From Crotalaria pallida (lineage: Eukaryota > Streptophyta > Magnoliopsida > Fabales > Fabaceae): a stretch of 64,000 nucleotides of DNA. The notes below the pieces were generated by a model. It saw only the letters and a list, made by a program, of their open reading frames with translations. It ran no database searches and was not told where the DNA came from. Below are positions 1 to 10,712 of this stretch, piece after piece. Location of the stretch: assembly GCA_037953625.1 (NCBI GenBank), contig CM075652.1:80133501-80197500 (forward strand), read 5' to 3'. Position numbers and translations under genes: made by a program. The number at the start of each line of letters is the position of its first letter. Position 1 is the first letter of the stretch.

Positions 1-583
1 GTTATGTTGACTCTCTTTTATTCATTTAGGGGAAACATTTGTGTGGCTCTCATTGGAGGCTTCATGAGGAAGCTAGAATATGTGGACAAGATTCATTGGC
101 TTCCAAAGGAAGCCATGAATAGTACATTGAAAGGGACATAAAGCAATGATAGTGACATAAAGTGAATGATAGTACCGTACGGACGGTACGAAAACCAAAG
201 GGTTAACAGCTCCACATGAGCTGGCACGGAGGAGCTAGGACGTGTCGGCTCGGGTACGTCGGCTAGGATACGTCGGCTCGGTTTGTAGGAACAGCAGTAG
301 TCCGAGCTTCCTTCTTGGATGATACTATGAGGTATGCTAAGGTCGGCTAATCCGGACTGGACAACAGGTTTCGCGTTTGGTTCCCATCCAGCTCGGTTCA
401 TATGCACACAATCTCATCTAGCTTGGCCGGGATCGGACCGAGGTCCTATACTTACATCCTAGGTCGGCCTATGCTCATACTACCCTTCTAACCTTGTACA
501 ATTTCTAAGGCTTAATCCTATCCTTAAATAAATATTTATATACTAAAATTATATTATTTAATATTAATTTTCAGGATGTTACA
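1..583 (-). mobile_element. D-family gypsy LTR, outer part, cut by the window edge
   Basis: The sequence matches the last ~600 bp of both LTRs of element D (43800-44397 and 51115-51711) and ends with the same GGATGTTACA terminus. It includes the palindrome GTACCGT-ACGG-ACGGTAC (from about 172) and the repeated TCGGCTCGG motif. No polypurine tract follows at 584. In minus-sense orientation it is therefore the start of a 5' LTR or of a solo LTR running off the left edge. The 5 bp at 584-588 (GAAGG) would be its target-site copy. No gene. Confidence 0.85.
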
Positions 584-713
584 GAAGGTCCCTCGCTCAC
601 CCGCTTGCACAGCACTTCACCCCTCTAGGGTTCGTCATGCAATTTGGATTGATACGCCCAAATTGGCTTTAGCAGAAATCACCCTCGACTGGCCAAAACG
701 AGCCAAAGTAATA

Positions 714-800
714 GAATTATTGTGGTTTGCGTAGAACCAACCCCCAACACGGGAAGCAAACCCGTGTCCTTTGCAGGATCAAAGTCCTCCACAATAATTC
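714..800. repeat. Nested inverted repeat, three-stem fold
   Basis: A perfect 12-bp inverted repeat (714-725 GAATTATTGTGG against 789-800) encloses a 7-bp hairpin with a 7-nt loop (747-753 ACACGGG against 761-767) and a 4-bp stem (775-778 against 785-788). The overall shape is cloverleaf-like. It lacks the A-box, B-box and GGTTCGA-type T-loop of a tRNA, so I do not call a tRNA. Function unknown. Confidence 0.55.
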
Positions 801-1036
801 CAATATTTTACTTTTGCCCTCATCTATCGTAAAACGACGTGTGTTTTTCCCCTACTCCTAACATCCACCGTTACTCCATGCATGATCCGATATACTAAGT
901 ATTTCTCAATTGAATTTAAAACCCTCTATGTTCTTTAGAAAATGTCTTTAGTTTGGTTTAAACCCAATTGAGAAAGACTTGGCTCTATTAATGCATAACT
1001 ATATGAATATCATTTTACAATTCATATGCATACATT

Positions 1037-1041
<5 letters not shown>

Positions 1042-1089
<48 letters not shown>
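1042..1089. repeat. (AAT)n microsatellite
   Basis: About sixteen uninterrupted copies of a TAA/AAT trinucleotide inside LTR I. Confidence 0.95.
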
Positions 1090-1639
1090 CATGAAACAAT
1101 AACAATTTCCAGATAATCAAAACGAACATACATAATTAACATATCGATTAAGATTAGGGTTTTCTAACTAAACTCTACCCTCTTACCCATAAACCTAACA
1201 AAACACTAAATACACCCATTTATAACTCTATGACTATAATTAAACCCATTCTTTAATGCTAAACCAAAAGTACACCCCTTACCTTTTGAAGAGAAGAGGA
1301 GAAGGATGAGAATTTGAGGGAGCACCAATACCAACTCTCACCCAAGCTCCTAGGTTCTTCCTCTCTTGATTACTATGTCTCCTCAAGCTCCTTGGATGGA
1401 TTTAAGGCTCCACTTGACCAATTACACAATTTGGGGCTTAGGGTTCACTTGGGGGTTTTGTGAGAGGGAGAGGAAATTGAGAATTGAGAGGGTTTTGTGG
1501 GGGTTTGATTTGATTTTCTTTGGTGGAAACTTGAAGAAATTAAAAGCCCTAGGTGAGAAGAGAAGAGAGAGTTCGTAGGGAAGAGAGAGAAAGATTAGGT
1601 GAAAATGAGTTCAATCAACGTGTTCTTTGGCTGATATAG

Positions 1640-1838
1640 CAGTGATTAATCGATTAACCACTTTGGTTAATCGATTAACACTTGAGAATTACAAAGGATT
1701 AATCGATTAGTCTTGACCTTAATCGATTAGTGCCAGAATGTGGTCAAAAACTTAATCGATTAAGCTACTCATTAATCGAGTAGTGGCTGAATGTTGCATA
1801 AAATCTAATCGATTAATGCTTCAGCTAATCGATTAACT
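1640..1838. repeat. AATCGATT palindromic octamer array in LTR I
   Basis: Seven AATCGATT sites, most in the context TTAATCGATTAA, plus one hybrid AATCGAGT, lie within about 200 bp, spaced by A/T-rich text. An 8-mer is expected well under once in this length. Comparable arrays recur in other LTRs of the window. Confidence 0.9.
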
Positions 1839-2044
1839 ATATGAAAATTGCTTTTCTTTCATACTTCTAAGAGTTCTAAGCTCTCACCACTCATCCTAAC
1901 TTACTCTAAGCTAAAACCTATACTCTAAAAACTTACTAATTTGTCCTTAACCCATAACTCTTCACACTTAACTAAATACTAACCTTAACACAAACCAATT
2001 CTAATACCAATTAATGTTTCTAAACGAAAATCGACGCTAAAGAA

Positions 2045-3713
2045 TGTTAGATCCAGTGAGAAGGTTTTGATAATGACAAAGGTTGACAAATTTTTTGATC
2101 AAGCTCAAGTATGAAGAAGTTCATCAATCAACAACAAACACCAAATGATGAAGAGAGAGCAAGCTCATGAAGATTCAATTTGTGTTATATTTTAATATCT
2201 TTAGTTTGAGTCTTTTATTTTAATGAGTTTGGGTAGAGTCTTTAGAGGGTAGTGAATCTCTATCAAGGTCATGATTATATCATAATTTGGGTATTCACTT
2301 AATCTAAAATCAATAGGTGGCTTAAAGGTTTGAAAGGAAAGGTTTAGTTTTGAGAAAAAAAGTTTTTAAATGAATTTAGCAGTGGCTAATAGATTAATGA
2401 TCATGTTAATCGATTAACATACATTTTACATTGGTTAATCGATTAAGCCATATGTTAATCGATTAAGACCTGCAAAACTGGTTTTTAAAATAAGTTTTTA
2501 AATTCTCAAAATAAGTTTTTAAGTTTCCTAACTTTTGGGTATTCTATATAAACCTTTTCCTAACCTTTGTGAATCATTAGAACCAACTAACATCATTTTC
2601 ATATCAATTTTACAAAGATCAAGCCACACTATTCTCTCTCATTTTCATAGATCAAAGCTTTCAACATTTACATTCTTTGATCAAGAATCTTTGAATCTCT
2701 CATGTTGATATTTTCATAGCTATTGAAAGAGATTCATAGGATTGTTATTGTTTTCAATTTGAGTTGTAATCATTGCAAGGAGGCAAAACATTCTACAACA
2801 TTTGGAAACCTTGGTGTGAGGTATCATCAAGCATTTGGAAGTCTTGTTGTGTTAACAAGCATTTGGAAGCCTTGGTGTGAGGTATCATCAAGCATTTGGA
2901 AGTCTTGTTGGGTAGACAAGAAATTTGGAAGACTTGTTGTGGGGATATCAACAAGCAAGGGAAGAGGTTAGATTAGATTCAATAGGGTTGTAAGACAAGA
3001 GTGTGGTATCTCTTGTAGGCTATCAAGAAGGGAGTCTTTTAGAGGCATTTTCTTGTAATTTGAGAACTCTAATTGCTCATAGTGAAGAATCTCTCTTGGT
3101 TGAAGAGGGGACTGGATGTAGCTCTCAAGTGGATGAGAGTGAACCAGGATAAAGCTCTGTGCAGTATCTCTGTTCCCTTAACTCTTTACATTCAAGTCAT
3201 TTCAATATTGTTCTTGGTTGAAAACCTAGAAAAGATTGATTTTTATAAGTGATTGAATTGAATCTTAATTGTGCAAATTGATTTGGGGAAAATCATTTTC
3301 ATAACCTAGGTAATCAATAAGAATATTGGTGTTAATCAATTCCGCTTAATCTCTGATCTTACGTGTTAATTGATTGATTTTCGTATTGAAAAGTGATTTT
3401 TCAGTTTTAACAGTGATTAATCGATTAACTGAATCTGTTAATCGATTAACCAAAAGCAAACTTTCAGGCACTAATCGATTAACTGAAGTATTAATCGATT
3501 AACCATTTGAAGACTTTCAGGTGTTAATCGATTAATTGAAGGCTTAATCGATTAAGGGCTGAATTTTTTTTTTGTAAAAATCATTTGTTTTAATTGTTTT
3601 GATTTGTTTCTTTCGAAAATCTTTCAAGGTTTCTCTAACACCTATTCAACCCCCCCTTCTAGGTGTTCTACTAGTGTCTCCTAGTTATTTCACCCACCGA
3701 TTATAGTTTTTCA
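2045..3713 (+). mobile_element. LTR S, copia (Sirevirus-like) LTR related to that of element B
   Basis: Read on the plus strand, this follows the element-sense sequence of the B LTRs. It starts TGTTAGATCC..GAGAAGG and shares GATAATGACAAA, the stretch AATAGGTGGCTTAAAGG, a TATA-like TCTATATAAA (2543-2552), AATCGATT clusters before the TATA and near the end, and the terminal block CACCTATTCAACCCCCC. It ends near TTTTTCA. I found no matching 5-bp duplication (AAGAA on the left, CAATT on the right), so it may be a recombinant solo LTR or its end may be misplaced. No ORF of note. Confidence 0.75.
2799..2921. repeat. 61-bp tandem duplication in LTR S
   Basis: Two adjacent copies of a 61-bp unit beginning CATTTGGAA(A/G)CCTTGG and containing GTATCATCAAGCATTTGG. 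They differ by a few bases. Confidence 0.85.
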
Positions 3714-3786
3714 CAATTACTACGATACTTATCAAAATCCTAGTCACTAATGCACCTAGCTACTTAGTAAATTTGGGGATGTTACA

Positions 3787-3800
3787 ATTCTCCCCCACTT
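3787..3800 (-). promoter_or_regulatory. Polypurine tract of the LTR I element
   Basis: On the minus strand AAGTGGGGGAGAAT abuts the LTR end (TGTAACATCC) and is preceded by GACGAAATTC. This is the second-strand primer layout seen at the gypsy 3' ends in C, D, E, G and H. Confidence 0.8.
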
Positions 3801-6371
3801 ATATGAATTTCGTCCCCGAAATTCGGCTTACTTCAACTAAAAGGGTGATACAGAGCTATATGCTCGACTGAAAGAAAGGTCTTAACCTACTTAAGGATAG
3901 ACACGACCTTGGGGATTCACTCCCCCACTTGGGAGGCAACTCCGATTGGGTTTCTTTACTAGACCTACCGAATTACTATTGAGACTTTCACCACGAAGTC
4001 CCACTTAGTTTCTTAAGGTTCCAAACGTAAAGTTCGAAGCCTAGAAACAATACCTGTCAAAACAAACCTACTTAGTCCTATGTCCAACACTACCTAACAG
4101 TATTCAATAAAATCTAGACATTCAAGCTTTCACAACCCATATCAATACACAATACAGATAAAGATAATCAAAACACAAACATTCATCATTTAAGAAAAAC
4201 CAATGTCATAAAATTATAATTCAAACATAAGTTGAGGGAAAGATAGAATACAAAAACAAAACATCAAAGTGTTATTACAGGTAAAGATTTTCATTTTAAA
4301 ATCAAGTATAAATTAAGTAAAAGAATATCATTTAAATTTTATCAAAGAGGGTATTTCTTAAAAGGAAAACAGAACAACAACTCAACACAAACAAGTAAAA
4401 ACACTCTATACATGCCAAAAGGAGCTTCACATTGAAGAGAAGAGAAGAAAAGGGTTTGAAAGGTTTGTAATTAGCAAGACTCCCTTAGGATCACAGGAAA
4501 TTATGATTTGTGTACGGATGAAAATAAGGTTTTGAAAAGAAACAGTTAAATACATAAGGTTTAAAATCAAGAGTATAAACAATTTCTTGACAATCTTCGG
4601 TAGTTACATAACCTTCACCGGTATGAAACACGATTAGAAAAATAAGATTGAGGATTAATAGAGATGACGCTATTAATCCTTAACCAAGCTTATTTATCAT
4701 GATAGAGAAAAGGTTTGGAATGTCCCTACGTTCCGGATTGTCAATCATGGGGGAAATATATTGTACATGTTAAAACTTTAGTTTATGATAAACATTTTCT
4801 TAAGAATAGTCAAAATGGGAAAATACCCGGACTATAACTATGGTTGAAAACATTGGGGTTATAGTGAGAATAAATACACTTCAATCCTATCTATAGAAAA
4901 TAAGTTGTTTTTCAAACAAAACCAAGCTTACCAAAATTTCAAGTTTAGCACTTGTAAAGGTTTTTCTACGAAAGAGGTTACTTTGAAAAATATAGATATA
5001 CTAGAGAAAGATAGAAATTCTAAATTACCATGTGAGGAAACACAAGGCAATCAACTTTGAAAAATTTGATTTGATAATTAGTTAATAGAAACTAATATAG
5101 TACTCTTTTAAAATCACTTTCAATAGGAGGTAGAAAATAATCTTAGTCAAAAATCGACTTGAAATAGTTTATATATAGTACTTGAAAGAATTTGAAATTT
5201 GGGAACTATCCAAAATCATAAGAAAAAGTTTCATGAAAACAATTGGACTTAACATATAGTCCTAATAAGTTTAAAAATCGTAAACACATATATATAAAAT
5301 TCCAGCGTTCGAAAACATTTTAAAACCCGCTTCCTATATGTACGTCTATATGCCTACACAACTATGCCTGAAACTTTAGGACTCACTAAGATCGAACCTA
5401 ACTTCTACCGCCCAGTCTATGAACAAAAACTATTGTGGTTCTACACTCAATCTAAAAGAAACTCTACAATGCAAGACTTCAACTAATACTACGCTCACTA
5501 ATCTTCCTAAGGTTTAAGGTTTCCTAATTGGTTCCTTAGGTTTAAAGATCACACAACTAAGATTTACTCTCAAATCCTAGTTGAGACTTCTCTATCACTA
5601 ACTAGACTTTGGTGCTACGACTCTTACAATGGATGTTAAGACTAAAACTTTAACATTCACAAACTACATTCCACGAAAGAGTTAATAATGGTTTGAAAAT
5701 GGTCTGCATTTCCGGAATACAGTTTGTTCAATGAATACAACAAGTTCCTTGGAGTTCTGTATGAACTTGAAGGAAGAAGGAATAATATCCATTACTATGG
5801 TTTGGCCCTAGACTAGACTTTAACTCTAGGGTAGTTACATTACCTTTAACTTACCTCACCACCTTCGATTCACATTTTCCACTTCCACATTACAATAGAA
5901 ACAATAAAGTACCAACTTCTGTGAAAAGGTTTGGTACTTGGTGATAAAAGAGTTTTCGGGGATGTTACAAAACTCCTCGTGGAATTAGAAAAGATTATAC
6001 TTTCTTTCGTCGTCAAAACCTTACATTCTTCGTGGAAAGTTGTAGGAAGGAAGGTCAGGATCTGACGCATTCAATTCTCTGCTTCCTGTCGTTGATATAA
6101 CCCGGTATGTCAATGCCAAGTGGGGGAGAACTTAGTAATCAAACTAAGATCTTATCTAAGTAACAGATGGGAACGAGAAGGAAAGCCAGGCGAGAACAAG
6201 AAGTAGAATGTTCTAGCGTAAGCCTGAAGGCGTCTAGGAGTATGGACTTAGAAGTATCTTAAGTGGGAGAACGAAACCGAAGGTTCGTAAAGACCATAGT
6301 TAAAAACCCTGTCTAATGGGATGACTCTCCATTTAAGGAACTGAACGGAATTTCGGGGACGAAATTCCAGT
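3801..6371. other. Non-coding interval between two outward-facing retroelement 3' ends
   Basis: The left edge carries a minus-sense PPT and LTR (I) and the right edge a plus-sense PPT and LTR (H). About 40 bp at each edge are inverted repeats of one another, both with TTTCGGGGACGAAATTC. Secondary CCCCCACTTGG (near 3923) and AAGTGGGGGAGAAC (near 6118) motifs resemble extra polypurine tracts. In between is AT-rich sequence in which I recognise no gag, pol or host gene. It probably contains a fusion of two truncated non-coding internal regions, but I see no clear seam. Confidence 0.5.
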
Positions 6372-6385
6372 AAGTGGGGGAGAAT
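6372..6385 (+). promoter_or_regulatory. Polypurine tract of element H
   Basis: AAGTGGGGGAGAAT precedes the LTR start TGTAACATCCC and follows TTTCGGGGACGAAATTCC. It sets the plus orientation of H and marks 6386 as the start of its 3' LTR. Confidence 0.85.
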
Positions 6386-8921
6386 TGTAACATCCCAAAT
6401 TTTAATCCCAAGTATAATTAGAATAATAGCGTGATTAAAATAATAGTAATAATAATAACAAGGTTAAATGAGTGTTGAAAAGGGATCTTTTAGTGTTGGA
6501 AACGTATAATAATAGAAAATTAAGAATAAAGTAATTAACTGATTTGATATGATGTTTTCAAGATTTGAGTGTCGCAAATAAAATTTTGATTTCGTCATTA
6601 TAATTGAAATATGTTTTCTAGTCAAAAATAAGTGTAAATTTGTTATCATACGTTTTTTCAAAAATAAAAGAGTACTTTTATTTAGTTTAATTAATATTTT
6701 GACAGGGAGCTCAACTGACAAGTCCTAAAGGCATTTTTATAAATAGTTTCTTTAAGAAGATATGTTTAATTTAATATTTTGAGCGTCCTTGTAAATTTTT
6801 ATAGCGTTCGGATTTTGTTTTATTTTTAGCTTCTGGATCGGTTTTAATATATTACCGGTATAAATTATATATAATGATCTTCTATTTCAAAATTATAAAT
6901 ATTATATTTTATCAAGTTTAACATCAGAATTGAGAAAATATATTTACTTTTGAATTTCGATACTTTTTCTTTCGCAATAGCCATATGTAGGGACCGGTAA
7001 GCTTATTATTTTTTAATCAGTTTTGAGTAATTAAAAATATAATATTGTTGTACTTAAATATATTTTATTTTTGAGATCATCAAACTTTTGGTTATAATCC
7101 AAAATACTTACACACATTGACCCGCAAATAAGCACAAAATATAAAAAATATATAATTTCCTAATGATCTACTACTGCCCACCGTAACTATAATATAAATA
7201 TATATACTAACTACCCAAAGCCCAAGTACCCCCCACCCCGTGAACAGAAATGAAACAAAAATGAAAGAAAAAGAAAACGCATGAGATAGAGGGAAGAAGG
7301 AAGCAGGACGCAGCACAGAAAAAGGAGAAGGGAACTTTGCTTCTCAAATCTAAAGCCAGTTTACAGTAGCCCACTCCACTAATTCCTACGTCCCTTTCTC
7401 CCTTAGCTTTTAATTTGTTTATTTTCTCTAACCAAAGAACCACCGAAACCACCACGAGCAAGCAACCATCGCCCCTAGCCCTCTCTCTCTCCCTTACAAT
7501 TCGTGTCTCTCTCTCTGCCGATCTTCACCGCCATTCGCCGATATCGACTGCCGACACACCGCCATCCATCAACGTCGACCGCCATGGACTCGTTCATCAC
7601 CCCGGGTCACTAAAGCTTCACAGATCGTCACTCCTTCTCGTCGGCAAGCCCGGAATGTGAGGTTAACCCTTTATTTTCATCAATCGAGGTAAGGGGTTCT
7701 TTACCTTGCTTTAGAGAGTATTTTCTGATTGGTATATAATAATTGCTAAAAATATGTGGGTATGCTTGTGACTGATTATTCAGGTAATTAATTTAGATTA
7801 AATATAAATAAGAAAATAAATGAAATGAACCATAAATTGATACTTGTGATTGAATGTGCATGCTAAGTGCTAAGCGCTATATGTTATCATGTATGTTTAT
7901 TGAATAACATGAACTCTGGTTGTTAATTGTGAATGATTATAAGTGATTATTGTTTTGTATGCCTGGTTGATTTAAAGAGATATATGTGTATCATATAAGT
8001 GATAATTGAGGAATAGAACCATTAAAAAGTAAGAGTAGGAACTTGGTAAAGTGAATGGTTGAATTGTGATGTTTGTGTGCTAAATGTGTATCGCATAATG
8101 AATTGGATAATAAATAAAAGAAAGTATATATGTATGAGATGTAAACTAGAATGAGAACTAAGGAATAAAAAGAGTTAAAAACGTCATGGCATGAACTTAG
8201 GGAAACGAATAGGTAACCCCTTAAGTGGTAGGATAAAGGCGTGTTGAGTGAAGAATGAAACTTGGCATGAATAACGAGATAGGAGAAGGATAGAAATCAT
8301 AGTGTGAGCAATTAATAAAAGAGTGAGAAAGTAATAGAGGAGAAAACCTCCTTGTAGTATGTTTATGAATATATGTGTCTATGATGAGGTTTTGGTGATG
8401 TGTGTGATTATCATGGAAACGTTAAATGATGGTTAAGGAATAAGGAAAATATACGAAGATAGGGATAATAAATTGAGTATGAGAATAAAGGAAATGAAAC
8501 CACTAATAAGTTTGTGATTAGATGTGTATGTTAATTGTTAAATGCTGTCATGAGTACTTAATTGAAGAATATGAAACCTTGGTTGATTTTGGTGAGTTAT
8601 TGTATGTTATAGTTGTTATGTATGCTTGAATGATGGATGAGATATGTGTTGTATGGTACAAGTTGAAAAATGATAGATGCAAGGAATTAAAAGTAAGGGC
8701 ATAAACTTAGGGGATTGAAAATGTAAAGTGTGAAAATTGTTGTGTATGCTTGTATGATAAATGTGTGTTGAATGACGAATGAGATAACCAGTTACTAATG
8801 AAAGACAAGAGAGAAAAGGAAAATTATAAAGAAACTAAAGAAGAGAAAAGATAATCAATGAAAAGAATAACTAAATAAGATAAACGGAATGAGGATGAGA
8901 ATAGTAAATTGATTTGGCACA

Positions 8922-8953
8922 GGTTAGGTCAAGAGGACCTAGTCATGAGACCC
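8922..8953 (+). repeat. First unit of H tandem array (continues at 27545)
   Basis: CAGGTTAGGTC..GGACCTAGTCATGAGACCC is the same unit as at 27577-27995. It was separated from the rest by insertion of C, which duplicated GACCC (8949-8953 and 27545-27549). Confidence 0.9.
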
Positions 8954-9306
8954 TGTAACACCCCAAAATTTTAATCCCTGATTAATGAAAGGTTAATTAT
9001 AAAATTTATTATAATTAATTATTTCTATTATTAATCTTTCATTAAAATCTGTGATTATGTTATTAGTGGATGTATGACTTTATTTTTGTAAGTATATTTA
9101 TGCATAAAATAAACATTTTGCACATTAGTCCCTGAGTTGGGACCTAGAGGTAATTATAGGAAAGGTTTTGGGGGGGAAGTATGTTGGAAACCAACAAGCG
9201 GGTAAAATGCCTTCTAGAGGGGGGTGAATAGAAGAATCAAGCTACGATACCCGGTTTTTTCAAAAGTAATCAAAACAGATCAAAAATAGTCAGATTTAAC
9301 TAATCT

Positions 9307-9382
9307 ACTCGAGTAAATTGCAGGCTACTCGAGTAGACCTGAAAATTTGAAAAACCTTAATCGAGTACTACTCGATTAAACA
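9307..9382. repeat. Octamer cluster, left LTR of A
   Basis: Two ACTCGAGT sites, then AATCGAGT and ACTCGATT. The last two are asymmetric hybrids of the ACT and AAT half-sites. The same cluster is in the right LTR at about 14917-14992. Confidence 0.9.
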
Positions 9383-10197
9383 CTGAAAAACACAGAAAAT
9401 TCAGAAATCAATTCTAATCAAATCTAAACCAAAAAATCAATGAATCAAAATAAGAATATACAGAAAATCAATTACCCATCAATTAATGAATTAATAAAGA
9501 ATACGTAATTGAAATTCCCAAATCCTATTCACAATTGATTTTAAGTTTTTGTTGATTTTAAGAACGAAAGAATACGTAAAAGCTCAAAATAAAGAACACA
9601 TGATTTTAGCCTGGTTCACTCATCTAAATATGAGCTACATCCAGTCCACCCTCTCTGATTTGGGTGATTTGCTACACTATGAACAAAAGAATTAGATTAC
9701 AAGAATGTGTTAAGATCCTCTCCTCTCTCTTGATCCTAACCCTTGTTAATTGATGTACCAAACCAATTAACTCTACCCAATTCTTGTCCAATAATTCAAT
9801 TTGTTCCTTCTTCTTTGATTGAATCACGATCAATCCTTTTGAGCTTCGAGCAACTTTGATCAAATTGCTAAGAGTCTTGCTCCAACCCTTTTCTTCAAAG
9901 TCTTCAAAGAAAACTTCACTTTGTTGAATCTTGAGAGAAGTAACCTTGTTGTTACTAGATGATTCAACCACAATAGAATGCTCAAAAAACTATGAATCTT
10001 CAATATGAGAATGAAAAGAATGAATAATGTTCTCAAATTAAGATTCACATGAACATTGATAGAGAGATGTTTTTGGAAAGATTATTTGCTCAAGAATGTT
10101 GTGAAAATATGAGAAAAATGCTTTTCAAAAATTAGAGTTCGTAACCTTTGAAAAGATGTAAATGAAGTCTTTTTAAAGTTCAGTTTTAACAGACTTT

Positions 10198-10262
10198 ACT
10201 CGAGTAGACGAGTCCCTTAATCGAGTACTACTCGATTACTCGAGTACTTAATCGAGTAAACA
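10198..10262. repeat. Octamer cluster, promoter side of left LTR of A
   Basis: Five CG-centred octamers in 65 bp (ACTCGAGT, AATCGAGT, ACTCGATT, ACTCGAGT, AATCGAGT), duplicated in the right LTR at about 15781-15845. Confidence 0.9.
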
Positions 10263-10573
10263 CTGCTAAAAAGCTGAAAAACTTTTTCAATTAAATTCCA
10301 TTTTTCACCTAATTAATTTGGAAAAGTCTTGAGCTATTTTTCTCTATCAAAGCAATCTCAATTTGTAAACATAATCAATCTTTAAATTCCAATTGAGATT
10401 ACTAAACTAATCTACCACCCACTTTCATATAAAACAAAATTAAAACAATTACAATATATATATAAGAATGAAATGATAGAATAGTCCTTGAATCTTTGTT
10501 GTTGTAGGTAATCTATATCTTGTTGTCTTCATCAAAACATATAATTGAAAGCTTGCATTGCCTTGTCTCTTCA

Positions 10574-10697
10574 ATCTCCCCCTTTTTGATGAATGACAAA
10601 CATTAACCAAATCATCTTCATACTCCCCCTAAATGTATGCACACTTAGGAAAAGTGTCTTTACCTACAAAAAAAAAACCAACCTTTCTCCCCCTTTT
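10574..10697 (-). promoter_or_regulatory. Multiple polypurine tracts of A
   Basis: On the minus strand AAAAAGGGGGAGAT abuts the 3' LTR (10574-10587). Further AGGGGGAG-type tracts lie at 10622-10630 and 10685-10697. Several PPTs before the 3' LTR is a described Sirevirus trait. Confidence 0.75.
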
Positions 10698-10712
10698 GGC
10701 ATTAATCAAAAT

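Larger units (their letters stand above)
584..3786 (-). mobile_element. LTR I of a gypsy-type element (minus sense), host of nested LTR S
   Basis: The right end, GGATGTTACA at 3786, is followed directly by a polypurine tract and the motif TTTCGGGGACGAAATTC read on the minus strand. This is therefore the 3' LTR of a minus-sense chromovirus-like element. It holds an (AAT)n microsatellite, an AATCGATT octamer array, a donor-like AAAAG/GTAAGG (GTAAGG is minus strand 1277-1282) and the nested copia-type LTR 2045-3713. The left boundary is not clear: 584-~1000 could be LTR or older flank. No coding region is supported. Frames such as 1366-1578 are open by chance in LTR leader sequence. Confidence 0.55.

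Noticed and set aside
714..800. tRNA gene
   Set aside because: The fold has an arm like a T stem but lacks the conserved T-loop and A/B boxes, and the 12-bp acceptor-like stem is too long.
3713..3786. Target-site duplication for LTR S
   Set aside because: AAGAA on the left and CAATT on the right do not match; shifting the end by a few bases did not help.
9672..9971. 99-codon frame repeated identically at 15255-15554
   Set aside because: Both lie in the two near-identical LTRs of A, read on the element-sense strand through the leader; identity only reflects recent insertion.
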